A DNA stretch of 64,000 nucleotides. It comes from JBAUHN01 sp049680295 (lineage in GTDB: Bacteria; Pseudomonadota; Alphaproteobacteria; Rhodobacterales; Rhodobacteraceae). Position 1 is the first letter of the stretch. The number at the start of each line of letters is the position of its first letter. The notes under the pieces are model-generated. The model did not search any database and had not been told where the DNA came from. It worked only from the letters and a program-made list of their open reading frames with translations. The DNA is taken from NCBI GenBank assembly GCA_049680295.1, contig JBAUHN010000355.1, forward strand, positions 1 to 64,000, written 5' to 3'. The translations under genes were made by a program, and so were the position numbers. Below are positions 8,453 to 16,738 of this stretch, in pieces.

Positions 8453-9466
8453 ATGGGTCAAAAGATTTTGCTGACGGGCGGCGCGGGGTTTATCGGCTCG
8501 CATACCTATGTGGCGCTGGTGGCGGCGGGCTATGAGGTCACCTTGCTGGACAACTTTGCCAATGCGCAGCGCGATGTGCCGGACCGTCTGGCGCTGATCA
8601 CCAACAGACCCACCAACCTGATTGAATGCGATGTGCGGGTGGCAGGTGATGTCATGGCGGTGATGGCGGATCAGAAATTCGACGCGGTGGTGCATTTCGC
8701 CGCGGGCAAAAGCATCTCCGACGGCGAGGCCGATCCCATTGGCTATCACCAGACCAATTGCACCGGGCTGATCAATGTGGTCGCAGCGATGCGCGCCACC
8801 GGGTGTAACGCCATGGTATTTTCCTCAAGTGCCGCCGTTTACGGCAACACCGATCAAATCCCGATCCGCGAGGACACCGCCCTTGCCCCAGAAAACACCT
8901 ATGCCTGGACCAAACAGTTTGGCGAAGAATTCCTGACCCGCGTGTCCGGATCTCATCCTGAATTCAAGACCGGCATCCTGCGCTATTTCAACCCGGTGGG
9001 CGCCCATGCCTCAGGCCTGATCGGCGAAGATCCCAGCCTGCCGCCCTCCAATCTGGTGCCGGTGATTGCACGGGTGGCCAAAGGCCAGATGGAAAAGCTG
9101 AAGGTTTTTGGCGGCGATTATCCGACCGCCGACGGCACCGGCATTCGCGACTTTATCCATATCTCGGATCTGGCACAGGGTCATGTATTGTCCCTGAATG
9201 TGCTGCTGGGCCAAGGTCAGGGGCAGGGCCAAAGCCATCTGGTCAACCTGGGCACCGGTACGGGTTACAGCGTGCTGGAGGTGCTGAAAACCTATTCCGA
9301 GGTTTGCGGCATTGATCTGCCTTATGAAATCGTCGCCCGCCGCCCCGGCGATGCCGCGTTATCGTATGCCGGCACCGACCGCGCCTTTGAGATACTCGGG
9401 TTCAAAGCCCGGCACGATCTGCGCTCGATGTGCGAAAGCAACTGGGCTTTTGCCTGCCGGGAGTGA
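8453..9466 (+). CDS. galE: UDP-glucose 4-epimerase
   Basis: A 337-residue extended short-chain dehydrogenase that interconverts UDP-glucose and UDP-galactose, feeding galactose to polymer synthesis. TGGAGFIGSH at the N-terminus binds NAD. SSSAAVYG carries the catalytic Ser, and the YxxxK pair is in YAWTK (Tyr150, Lys154). The length matches the family. A short GQ repeat (LGQGQGQGQS, about 253-262) sits in a loop before the conserved VNLGTGTGYS and looks like a local codon-repeat expansion. GGAG lies upstream of the ATG. The 3' end runs into the dispersed repeat, copy B. UDP-sugar specificity (acetylated or not) cannot be read from the sequence. Confidence 0.9.
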   Translation: MGQKILLTGGAGFIGSHTYVALVAAGYEVTLLDNFANAQRDVPDRLALITNRPTNLIECDVRVAGDVMAVMADQKFDAVVHFAAGKSISDGEADPIGYHQTNCTGLINVVAAMRATGCNAMVFSSSAAVYGNTDQIPIREDTALAPENTYAWTKQFGEEFLTRVSGSHPEFKTGILRYFNPVGAHASGLIGEDPSLPPSNLVPVIARVAKGQMEKLKVFGGDYPTADGTGIRDFIHISDLAQGHVLSLNVLLGQGQGQGQSHLVNLGTGTGYSVLEVLKTYSEVCGIDLPYEIVARRPGDAALSYAGTDRAFEILGFKARHDLRSMCESNWAFACRE

Positions 9467-9494
9467 GACCTGTCACGACACAGAGCCGCGCTGA

Positions 9495-9559
9495 CGCCCG
9501 CCCGGCGCCTTCGGCTTGTCCCGGGCCGGAGAAGACTATCAAGGGCCGGTTTGAGCCCA
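9495..9559 (-). repeat. Dispersed intergenic hairpin repeat, copy B
   Basis: Inverted copy of the repeat: CGCCCGGCGCCTTCGGCTTG, then CCCGGGC, then AAGGGCCGGTTTGAGCCC. It lies 28 bases after the galE stop. The bases that follow (to about 9600) share a looser match, GGTCCGCTTTT, with the flanks of copies C and D. Confidence 0.8.
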
Positions 9560-9681
9560 TTCTGACCGATGCCGCATTTAGCATGGAGGTCCGCTTTTCC
9601 GAAATCAAAGTCAGATGCTTAACAGTATTGGTAAAAGTGCTAAATAAACAGTAGCCTATATAGGATAATTCTACAGGCGGC

Positions 9682-10269
9682 CTATTGGTCAGTTTCTATT
9701 TCAAAATAGACTGATCCACCGTCATCAATCCTGATCGTTGCTACATGCCCTGCAACCCCAAATCCACCTTCAACTCTAAGCAAATGACTTGTGGAATAGT
9801 ATTCTTTTAGCTCGGCAACATCACTTGGATCACCGAAAAATGCAATCTTGTCTGATGAAACAGTAAGGTCATTCCGGTTTGAAAAATGCAACGTTATAGC
9901 GTTGAAGGTTTCATCTGCAGTTGTGACACTAGGTAATGAACCGCTCAAAGAACAATGAAGCAAAGTCCCTTGTGATGTGGCGTTTCCTATCGCAGTAAAC
10001 TGAAAGAAATTGTCCGGTGACAGCGTAAAATACTCTATGAAGCCAACAGACTCAGCGGCTCTCATAATCCATTTCCAGTCATTGATTTTGAACAAATTCG
10101 GAGATTGGACAAACAGATTTGGATCGCTAACGAAGGACGTGCATTTTGCCGAAAACAAATCCCACAAACCTCCAATAGTCGTTAATTCTGAGTTTTGCGC
10201 TCTTCCAAGAGTTGGATGAAAAGCTCCGCACAAAAGCAGAGCCAAGAGCGTTTTTTCCAGAAATTGCAC
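9682..10269 (-). CDS. Hypothetical secreted protein, AT-rich gene
   Basis: A 195-residue protein with a clear Sec signal peptide (LLALLLCGAFHPTLGRAQ, cleavage near residue 25). The mature part is mostly beta-type, with no motif I recognise. The GTG start at 10269 has AGGAT about eight bases upstream. Base composition is much richer in A+T than the surrounding genes, which suggests recent acquisition. The nine-base direct repeat CCTATATAG lies on both sides (9655-9663 and 10279-10287). The adjacent 88-residue protein on the same strand has the same character; the two may travel together. Function unknown. Confidence 0.6.
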   Translation of the reverse strand: MQFLEKTLLALLLCGAFHPTLGRAQNSELTTIGGLWDLFSAKCTSFVSDPNLFVQSPNLFKINDWKWIMRAAESVGFIEYFTLSPDNFFQFTAIGNATSQGTLLHCSLSGSLPSVTTADETFNAITLHFSNRNDLTVSSDKIAFFGDPSDVAELKEYYSTSHLLRVEGGFGVAGHVATIRIDDGGSVYFEIETDQ

Positions 10270-10331
10270 GGTAAAAATCCTATATAGTCAGTGTACGAAG
10301 AGAAAGATACTGAGGCCGGAGCTAGGCCAAC

Positions 10332-10598
10332 TCAAGGTTTACAGTAAGGAACATCACAATCTATTTCGAATGGGTACCGAATACTTTCGCCATCAATTTC
10401 AACGATGAAGGCGGAGGCCGCGTACCACCATCGCCCCGTTCCTCCAGCTTTTTTGGCAGCTTCACAGGTCTTTCCAAGGTAGTATGTTGCGCCATCGGTC
10501 GTTGTCATGACGGCACCGTGTTTATTGCATTTAATGCTGAAGTCAGCAAAAGCGGTGCTTGCTGAGAAAATTGCTAGTATTGTCAGAAAATTTTGCAT
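10332..10598 (-). CDS. Small hypothetical secreted protein
   Basis: An 88-residue protein with a signal peptide (LTILAIFSASTAFA, cleavage near residue 18). The mature part of about 70 residues has four cysteines (CNKHG, TCEAA, DCDVPYC), which could form two disulfides in the periplasm. GGAG lies seven bases before the ATG on the minus strand. The gene is AT-rich. A perfect 11-base palindrome ends 14 bases upstream of the start and could be an operator or a 5' hairpin. I do not recognise the family. Confidence 0.55.
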   Translation of the reverse strand: MQNFLTILAIFSASTAFADFSIKCNKHGAVMTTTDGATYYLGKTCEAAKKAGGTGRWWYAASAFIVEIDGESIRYPFEIDCDVPYCKP

Positions 10599-10611
10599 CT
10601 ACGGGCTCCAG

Positions 10612-10638
10612 TTTAACACTATGAATGATAGTGTTAAA
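10612..10638. repeat. Perfect inverted repeat, 11-base arms
   Basis: TTTAACACTAT, then the loop GAATG, then ATAGTGTTAAA, an exact palindrome 14 bases upstream of the small secreted gene. Its arm shares the core TTTAACACT with the palindrome at 10705-10740. Confidence 0.85.
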
Positions 10639-10704
10639 TCTTGGAACTGATGACCAGCGAAATTTTCCCAATGAATTCAGCGGCGACGTTCTCGCCATCC
10701 GCCT

Positions 10705-10740
10705 GATATTTAACACTTCACGGGACAAGTGTTAAATATC
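10705..10740. repeat. Perfect inverted repeat, 14-base arms
   Basis: GATATTTAACACTT, then an eight-base loop, then AAGTGTTAAATATC, exact over 14 bases. It shares TTTAACACT with the palindrome 66 bases to the left. There is no T-run, so it does not look like a terminator. Together the pair look like twin protein-binding sites or the ends of a small lost element. Confidence 0.85.
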
Positions 10741-10818
10741 TGAAAGCAGACCTTTAGCAGCCAGTCGTGAAAGACGGCTCTGTCCCGCACAGCAGCCATT
10801 CCGCCTCAGCCTCAGCCT

Positions 10819-11697
10819 CTACGCCTTTTTGCGGGCCACAAAGCAGGTCTCGGGACCGACGCGCGCCATGGATGTCTCGGGCGTCAGGCCGGCCTCGCGC
10901 AGCCAGCGGCGCATGGATCCGCGCATCGGGTAGATGGGCCGCGATGTGGTGGCAACCCCGCGTGCGGGCAGGATGCGGCGGCGCAGGGCCATGTAGCTGA
11001 GCGTGTTCAGCGCCGTGATCACAATCGGCTTCAGCGCGGCGGGCCTGCGCAGCACCGCGCCCAGGGTCAGGCCCAGATAGGTATCCAGCGTACCGCCGAT
11101 GATCATCAGCTGGCCCCCCGGCTTCACCAGACGGGCCAGTTCCTTAAAGGCAGGACAGATATCAAAATACTGATGCGCCGAGACGCATAGAACGATGTCG
11201 AACTGGGCGTCCTCAAACGGAAGCGCCTCGGCCGTGCCATGGCGGACATCCAGCGGGGCCATTTTTTCACGCTGGCGAAACAGCGCACCGAACTGGCCAT
11301 AGGCTGCGACCGGCTCGACGCCCGCGACGCTCTGGGCGACATCGGCCAGCGACATCAGGTTCGCACCCATGCCGCAGCCGATCTCGACCACGGATTTACC
11401 GGCAAAATGGCTTTTGGACAGATGCGGTGCGGCGCCTTCAAAGGGCAGGGCGCGGTCGCGTTCCAGCCAGAATATATATTCGCGGCACGAATCAGCCGCA
11501 AATCCACCCAATTCGGTCAGCGCATGGGTTTCAGGGTCGATCCAGCCCAGATCCTGTGCAACCTGACCCACCTGCGGGTCAAAGGATTTGGTAGGTTTGC
11601 CAAGCGCCATGCACTGCATGAACTCAATCAGATCAGGGGTATTTTTAAAGATGGAATACCGTTGCATCTGCACAAGGTCATCGGGGGAAAATTGCAT
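10819..11697 (-). CDS. SAM-dependent methyltransferase
   Basis: A 292-residue protein. The methyltransferase core begins near residue 90 with VVEIGCGMGANLMSLADVA (motif I), followed by VAGVEP and FDIVLCVSAHQYFDI. The roughly 85 residues before it include a segment seen in sugar- and lipid-modifying enzymes of this type, but I cannot name the substrate. I start at the ATG at 11697 because GGAG lies seven bases upstream; an ATG at 11718 would add seven residues. It precedes the deacetylase/GT4 pair on the same strand, so methylation of a sugar or a lipid carrier in the polymer pathway is likely but unproved. Confidence 0.8.
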   Translation of the reverse strand: MQFSPDDLVQMQRYSIFKNTPDLIEFMQCMALGKPTKSFDPQVGQVAQDLGWIDPETHALTELGGFAADSCREYIFWLERDRALPFEGAAPHLSKSHFAGKSVVEIGCGMGANLMSLADVAQSVAGVEPVAAYGQFGALFRQREKMAPLDVRHGTAEALPFEDAQFDIVLCVSAHQYFDICPAFKELARLVKPGGQLMIIGGTLDTYLGLTLGAVLRRPAALKPIVITALNTLSYMALRRRILPARGVATTSRPIYPMRGSMRRWLREAGLTPETSMARVGPETCFVARKKA

Positions 11698-11805
11698 AAA
11701 GGCTCCAACTGGGTACAAACGCCAAACAAATTACAGGCGCGGGCAGATACTATCATAAAATCTGAATAACGGCGAAGATTCTGTTTTCAGGCAGTTTTTT
11801 CAACC

Positions 11806-12783
11806 TTAGATGCCAATGAGCCGCAGCCGGAACCGCGCCAGCGGATCATATCGGCTGACAGCCAGACGCGACAGGGCAAAAGAATCAGACCCTTTTTGTG
11901 CCAGCGCCATGTCCAGAACGGTGGCAGAGGTGAACCCGATCTCGGCCATAGCGGCGCGCAGGGGGGCGGTGTGATTGCCATTGGGGTAGGCAAAATGCGC
12001 CACCTTTCGGCCGGTCCATTTTTGCAAAAGATCGCGCGAATGGGCGGCGCTGCTTTGGGCCTGGGCCAGCGGGATCTGATCGAGCAGGTTGTGGCAGTGG
12101 CTATGCGCCCCGATGGTGACATGGGGGCAGGCTGCCAGCGTTTTCAACTGCTCCAGTGACATCGGCCCCAGACGCGGCCCGATCTGCGTGACCGGCGCTT
12201 GCGCCACCACCTGCGCGGTCAGGTCTTCGCGCAGATCAGGGTCCACGGCCTTAAGACGCTCCAGCACGTCCGAGATCACCTGCCAGCGCAGCGCGCCACC
12301 GGTTTCAGGCAGGCGCCAGACCGGCAGGCCAGCCGCATGGAGGTCTATCTGCATGGCGATCGGCGCCTGCAATGCGTTCATGATCCGGTCAAACCAATAG
12401 GGTTGCCCGGTCTCAATCTGGCGGGTGGCAACATAGATCGTCACCGGCAGGGCTTCGGCCTCGACGATGGGTAAAAGATGGGTAAAAAGCCCGATGTCGC
12501 CATCATCAAAGGTCAGCACCACACGCGGGCGCGGGTTGTTTTCGGCCGGGGTCAATGCCTGATCAAGGCTGACAATATCGTAATCCTTGCGCAAAAATGC
12601 GATCTGCTGGCGAAACTCACTGACACGCAGGGCGGTCCAGGCATCCGGGCCGCCGCGGTCAGGGCCCAGCGTGTGATAGCACAGGATCGTCAGGGGGCTG
12701 CCGCGCAGCGCCCGGTGTTGCAGGGCTTTATAGGGCAAAGGCCAGCCCAGCCCTGCCAGCACCGTTCGTTTCAGCAGGCCCAT
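11806..12783 (-). CDS. Polysaccharide deacetylase family protein
   Basis: A 325-residue NodB-fold (CE4) protein. Motif 1 is VVLTFDDGD, with the metal and base aspartates; the SxxxH-type second motif is in TIGAHSHCHNLL, and HFAYPNG is the later conserved segment. The N-terminus (LTILCYHTLG) matches the deacetylases of exosortase-type EPS clusters. It would remove N-acetyl groups from a sugar of the polymer or its lipid-linked precursor. There is no clear signal peptide, so it may act in the cytosol. It lies six bases downstream of the GT4 gene with AAGGA before the ATG, so the two form an operon. Confidence 0.85.
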   Translation of the reverse strand: MGLLKRTVLAGLGWPLPYKALQHRALRGSPLTILCYHTLGPDRGGPDAWTALRVSEFRQQIAFLRKDYDIVSLDQALTPAENNPRPRVVLTFDDGDIGLFTHLLPIVEAEALPVTIYVATRQIETGQPYWFDRIMNALQAPIAMQIDLHAAGLPVWRLPETGGALRWQVISDVLERLKAVDPDLREDLTAQVVAQAPVTQIGPRLGPMSLEQLKTLAACPHVTIGAHSHCHNLLDQIPLAQAQSSAAHSRDLLQKWTGRKVAHFAYPNGNHTAPLRAAMAEIGFTSATVLDMALAQKGSDSFALSRLAVSRYDPLARFRLRLIGI

Positions 12784-12789
12784 CCCAGC

Positions 12790-14016
12790 TTATCCTTTTT
12801 GCGCAAAAAATGCGCGCAGCTTACCCGCTTCGGTGTCGATGCTGTGGCGCGCCTGTGCCCGTGCGCTGGCATTGCGCCCCAGGGTCCGCATCTTGCGGGT
12901 GGGCGTGGCCAGGCTTTCGATCATCGCGCCACTCAGGTCGTCGATATCGCCTGCCGGCACCAGCCAGCCGTTTTCACCGGGCCGCACCAGTTCGGGGATG
13001 CCCGCCACATAAGTGGAAATCACCGGACGTCGCAACGCCATCGCCTCCATGATCACCACGGGCAGCCCTTCGATAAAGCTGGGCTGCACCAGCACATTAC
13101 AGGCCAGAATTTCGTCGCGCACCTGATCTGAGGAAATCCAGCCGGTGATGCGCACCGCATCGCCGATGCCAAGGGCGGCAATCTTATCTTCGATCAGCCC
13201 GCGCAGATCGCCATCACCGGCCAGCACCAGCCGGGCTTTGGGATGTTGTTTCAGCGTGGCGGCAAAAGCATCAAGCAGGATCAGATGGCCCTTTTCACCG
13301 CTCAGACGCCCAATGCATAAAAACACCGGGGTTTTGGGCAGATCGCTGTCGGCATCGGCAAAGGCACGGGCTGGCAGGCCGCAATGAACGACCTTGATCT
13401 TGGGCCAGTCCTTGGGCGTGATATGGCGCAAAAGCTGGCTGCGGGTATAGGCACTGATCGCCACCACAAATTTGGCGTGACCCACCTTATGGTCAAACCC
13501 CAGCCGTTTGGCATTGTCGGCCTCGTCCATGCCGTGAATGGTAAAGCTGTAGGGCGGCCCGCCCAGCAATTCCACCAAGGCCGCAATCTCGGCTGAATTG
13601 GTGCCGAAATGCGCGTGCATATGGGTGACGGGGGATTTGTCGAGATGATCCATGATCCGGCAGGCATGCGCCACATAGATCAGATGGTAGGGCCAGGGCC
13701 GCAATCCGTTTTTGGACATCGCAAGCGCGGCTTTGACCGCACGCCAGACCGCACCGGGATGGCGAACCGTGCGGCGCAGGGCCGATCCCAGCAGGGACCC
13801 CAGCCCGTCTTTCAGCGTGTAGGTGGTCTTGGTCAACTCGGATTTATCGCCGTCATCGACCACTTCCGCATCCCAGCCCCGCAGGGCGAAACGCTGGACC
13901 GTCACCCCCTGACGTTCCAGCGCCATAATCTCGCGCCGGATAAACGTATGGCTGACCTTTGGATATTGGTTCACCAGATAGGCGACGTGCAGCGGGGCGG
14001 TCGGGTTTTCAGTCAC
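12790..14016 (-). CDS. Family 4 glycosyltransferase (GT-B)
   Basis: A 408-residue two-domain GT-B enzyme. The N-terminal domain opens AYLVNQYPKVSHTFIRREI, typical of colanic-acid-like (WcaL/AmsK) transferases. The C-terminal domain has CIGRLSGEKGHLILLDAF, VLAGDGDLRG and the donor-binding EGLPVVIMEAM (the E-x7-E motif). It is retaining by family. The GTG start at 14016 is preceded by GGAA at good spacing. It is the first gene of a tight pair with the deacetylase. Donor and acceptor are unknown. Confidence 0.87.
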   Translation of the reverse strand: MTENPTAPLHVAYLVNQYPKVSHTFIRREIMALERQGVTVQRFALRGWDAEVVDDGDKSELTKTTYTLKDGLGSLLGSALRRTVRHPGAVWRAVKAALAMSKNGLRPWPYHLIYVAHACRIMDHLDKSPVTHMHAHFGTNSAEIAALVELLGGPPYSFTIHGMDEADNAKRLGFDHKVGHAKFVVAISAYTRSQLLRHITPKDWPKIKVVHCGLPARAFADADSDLPKTPVFLCIGRLSGEKGHLILLDAFAATLKQHPKARLVLAGDGDLRGLIEDKIAALGIGDAVRITGWISSDQVRDEILACNVLVQPSFIEGLPVVIMEAMALRRPVISTYVAGIPELVRPGENGWLVPAGDIDDLSGAMIESLATPTRKMRTLGRNASARAQARHSIDTEAGKLRAFFAQKG

Positions 14017-14343
14017 AATATATTCCGGTCAATTGTTAAACGTCTGAGATAGGCGATGTGCCGGATCAGAACATCAAAAAAACGGCATCAATAGGGAATT
14101 ATCGCGTTTTGAATTTAAAGGCAGGGTGTGGGCGGGGCAAACCTGCGTGAAATAGGCCCCCCCCTCAGGCCGTGGCCTGCGTCAGGAACCGAGGATAAAA
14201 CGCGCCGCGCCAAAGGTCCGTTGTGCGGACCGAGCTGGCTTTCGCTGCGCTTGCGCCAAAGTCCACTTTCAGAAAATTCCATCTGACAAGAAGGGGGGGC
14301 ATCGGTGGAAACCGACACCCCTTGGACAGAAGTGGCGCTACCT
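14017..14343. other. Intergenic region without a gene
   Basis: About 330 bases between the GT4 start and the alpha/beta hydrolase stop. Apart from a terminator at 14296-14321 and, presumably, the GT4 promoter near 14020-14100, I see nothing coding. It marks the left edge of the metabolic block. Confidence 0.5.
14296..14321 (-). terminator. Terminator-like hairpin after the hydrolase operon
   Basis: On the minus-strand RNA, GGGGTGTCGGT and ACCGATGCCCC pair over 11 bases (two G-U pairs) around a TTCC loop, 22 bases past the hydrolase stop. The following CCCTTCTTG is only weakly T-rich. On the plus strand two positions would mismatch, which supports action on the minus transcript. Confidence 0.55.
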
Positions 14344-15330
14344 TTAGTGTTTGATGCGATCCAGGAATTCGACCATCTGATCGGCAATCTCGTCGCCATA
14401 TTCCTCAAGTGCGAAGTGACCTGTATCCAAAATGTGGAATTCCAGATCTTCCAGATCCCGCTTGTAGGGATGAGCACCCATCTCAGGGAAAATGTGATCG
14501 TTCTTACCCCACATCAGTAGTGCTGGTGGCTGATGTTCACGAAACAGCGCCTGCCATTTGGGGTATTCAGCAACGTTTGTTCCGTAGTCCAAAAACATCT
14601 CGAGCTGAACTTCTTGGTTGCCGGGGCGGTCAAGCAGGTACTGCACGTGCCAGAAGTTATCGGGACTTATTTTGGCAGGATCTTGTACGCCGTGAGTGAA
14701 CTGCCAGATTGTTGCCTCCAGCTCGAAAAACCCACGCAACGCATCGCCGTTTTCCGAAGTTGGTTCAGCCCAGTAGGCTTTTAGGGGATCCCAAAATTCA
14801 CCCAAGCCCTCGGCATAAGCGTTGCCGTTCTGAATGATGAAGCCAGACACGCGTTCCGGGTCCTCGGCGAACATACGATACCCAACCGGTGCACCGTAAT
14901 CCATAAGGTAGACAGCGTAGTCGCCGACATCTTTGCGATCCAGAAGCTCGGTCATCATTGTCGCGATGTGTGCGAAGGAATATTCGAAAGTCTCAGCGGG
15001 TGGCATCTCCGAGGCACCGTATCCCGGATAGTCGGGAGCGATGACGTGGTAGTCTGCCGCCAGCTTCGGGATCAATTCGCGGTACATATGGGACGAGGTT
15101 GGAAAGCCGTGCAGCAATAGGACCGTGGGTTTGTCAGGATCTCCGGCTTCGCGATAGGCAATTTTGACGCCATCGATGAGTTCAGATTTGAACTGAACCT
15201 CTGTCGGGTCCGTTTGAATGCTCTCTGCTGCACGCAACGGCGAAGGCAACATCATTGGTACAGCCAATGTCAACGCGGCGAGGGTTATAACGCTGCCACT
15301 GACAAGCGCAGATTTCATAGTGTGTTTCAT
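14344..15330 (-). CDS. Exported alpha/beta hydrolase (epoxide hydrolase/haloalkane dehalogenase-like)
   Basis: A 328-residue protein with a signal peptide (about 1-37, SPLRAAES at the end) and an alpha/beta fold. HGFPTSSHMYR forms the oxyanion region, the nucleophile position is an aspartate in LMDYGAPVG, the acid lies before LLMWGKNDHIF, and the base is His in DTGHFALEE. An Asp nucleophile points to the epoxide hydrolase/dehalogenase branch rather than esterases. Export is uncommon for that branch. The ATG at 15330 has TGGA at proper spacing. It is the last gene of a minus-strand operon starting at 17506. Substrate unknown. Confidence 0.82.
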   Translation of the reverse strand: MKHTMKSALVSGSVITLAALTLAVPMMLPSPLRAAESIQTDPTEVQFKSELIDGVKIAYREAGDPDKPTVLLLHGFPTSSHMYRELIPKLAADYHVIAPDYPGYGASEMPPAETFEYSFAHIATMMTELLDRKDVGDYAVYLMDYGAPVGYRMFAEDPERVSGFIIQNGNAYAEGLGEFWDPLKAYWAEPTSENGDALRGFFELEATIWQFTHGVQDPAKISPDNFWHVQYLLDRPGNQEVQLEMFLDYGTNVAEYPKWQALFREHQPPALLMWGKNDHIFPEMGAHPYKRDLEDLEFHILDTGHFALEEYGDEIADQMVEFLDRIKH

Positions 15331-15404
15331 GTTTATTCCAATCAATTCTGGAGTTCGAGGGAGGATGCCGGGCATGTGTTCTGCCCAACGAGGGTTGTTA
15401 AGAG

Positions 15405-16037
15405 TCAACCAATCGAGGCTGATGCTGCAGACTTCAGTCGCTGGTTTTCGGCCTTCAGGCTTTCATTTTCGGCGTGTAATTCAGATAGATGTGGCTTTAG
15501 TTCGTCGATGGTCAGACGTATCGGGATGTGCTGTGGACAGTTCCAATCGAAGGCCTCGACGTCGATGACAACAGCGCGTTCCGGACGGGCGCGGTAGGTC
15601 TGATCATGCAAAGGCGTCGCGATTTCGGGTTCGTCGGCGGTCTCAATCAGACGCGCACGGCCCCAGATTTTCAGTCGACGGCGGTTCGGGTAATCCATCA
15701 GGATCATCGACACCCGGTCATTATTCGCCAGATTTCCTGCGCTGAGATATTGGCGATTTCCCCGGAAGTCCGCATATGCGACAGTGTTTGGCGTGAGCAC
15801 TTTGAGAAAGCCGAGGGGGCCGCCGCGAAACTGCACGTATGGCCAGCCTGTTTCTGACACGGTTGCCTGATAAAACCCATCACGGGCCGCGATGAAGTCG
15901 GTTTCCTCTGACCCAAGCGTGTCGGCACGGGGCGCATCTTCGGCCAAGAAAGAGGCGTAGCCGTTGGCTGATCCCATTCGGGATTGCTGGGCGCGGACGG
16001 CGGGGGTGAAGGCGATATCTGCAAAGGCGCGGGCCAT
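15405..16037 (-). CDS. Pyridoxamine 5'-phosphate oxidase-like flavin protein
   Basis: A 210-residue split-barrel protein of the PNPOx-like group. Visible parts are the barrel strand FIAARDGFYQATVSETGWP, the FMN-phosphate contact region around YADFRGNRQYLSAGNL, and MILMDYPNRRRLKIWGRARL. The last 30 residues form a short heptad-like helix (LHAENESLKAENQRLK), which may let it dimerise. Such proteins bind FMN or F420 and reduce or oxidise small molecules; true PNP oxidase is unlikely. It lies in the TetR-linked operon, 30 bases after the DUF1348-like gene. Confidence 0.8.
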   Translation of the reverse strand: MARAFADIAFTPAVRAQQSRMGSANGYASFLAEDAPRADTLGSEETDFIAARDGFYQATVSETGWPYVQFRGGPLGFLKVLTPNTVAYADFRGNRQYLSAGNLANNDRVSMILMDYPNRRRLKIWGRARLIETADEPEIATPLHDQTYRARPERAVVIDVEAFDWNCPQHIPIRLTIDELKPHLSELHAENESLKAENQRLKSAASASIG

Positions 16038-16067
16038 GATGGTATCCTTTCAGTTCAAATATGAGTG

Positions 16068-16532
16068 TTAGAGGCCAAGATCGCTGAGGTCAGGGTGATC
16101 TTCCGGGCGCGGGCCAAGCGGCCAGCGGAACAGGCGGTCTGCTTCGGTAATTGGTAGATCGTTGATGCTGGCCAAGCGGTGGCACATTCGGCCATCCAGC
16201 TCGAATTGCCAGTTCTCGTTTCCAAATGCTCGGAACCAGTTGTTGCTGTTGTCCTGCCATTCGTAAGCAAAGCGTACAGCGATCCGATTTCCTGCAAATA
16301 TCCAAAGTTCTTTCATTAGCCGGTAGTTGTGTTCGCGCTGCCATTTACGGGTGAGCAGCTGGTGAATTTCGGTGTGCCCAGTGGCAAAGTCAGCCCGATT
16401 TCGCCAGATGCTGCCCTCGGTGTAAGCGGGAATCACAATATCAGGGTTGCGGCTGTTCCAGGCGTTTTCAGCCGCGCGCACTTTCTGATGTGCTGTTGCT
16501 TCGGTGAACGGGGGCAAAGGAGGGCGTGTCAT
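16068..16532 (-). CDS. DUF1348 / NTF2-like family protein
   Basis: A 154-residue protein with the features of the DUF1348 branch of the NTF2 fold: PPFTEATAHQKVRAAENAWN, then FLTRKW-like LLTRKWQREHNYRL, then IAVRFAYEWQD and NENWQFELDGRM. Members are small cone-shaped dimers found beside hydrolases and oxidoreductases; their reaction is not settled. I start at MTRPPLPPF (ATG at 16532) with AAGG upstream rather than at 16658, because the added residues look non-coding. It lies between the PNPOx-like and isochorismatase-like genes in one operon. Confidence 0.8.
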   Translation of the reverse strand: MTRPPLPPFTEATAHQKVRAAENAWNSRNPDIVIPAYTEGSIWRNRADFATGHTEIHQLLTRKWQREHNYRLMKELWIFAGNRIAVRFAYEWQDNSNNWFRAFGNENWQFELDGRMCHRLASINDLPITEADRLFRWPLGPRPEDHPDLSDLGL

Positions 16533-16738
16533 GGCAGAACCTTGTGATGAATGCCTTGACCGCAGGGGGTGCGGTCTGGGGTGTGATGGTGAAAGTTTTC
16601 GAACGGAAGCGTGTTGATAGAGACCGCCTTCGGCTGGCGCATAATCTCGCAGGCTCAACTTGATTGCTTTGGTTGACCCCGGGCGGGGGGAACGCCCGAG
16701 GTCGTCGGTGTGCTGGTTCGGGAGGAAACCAGCGGGGG

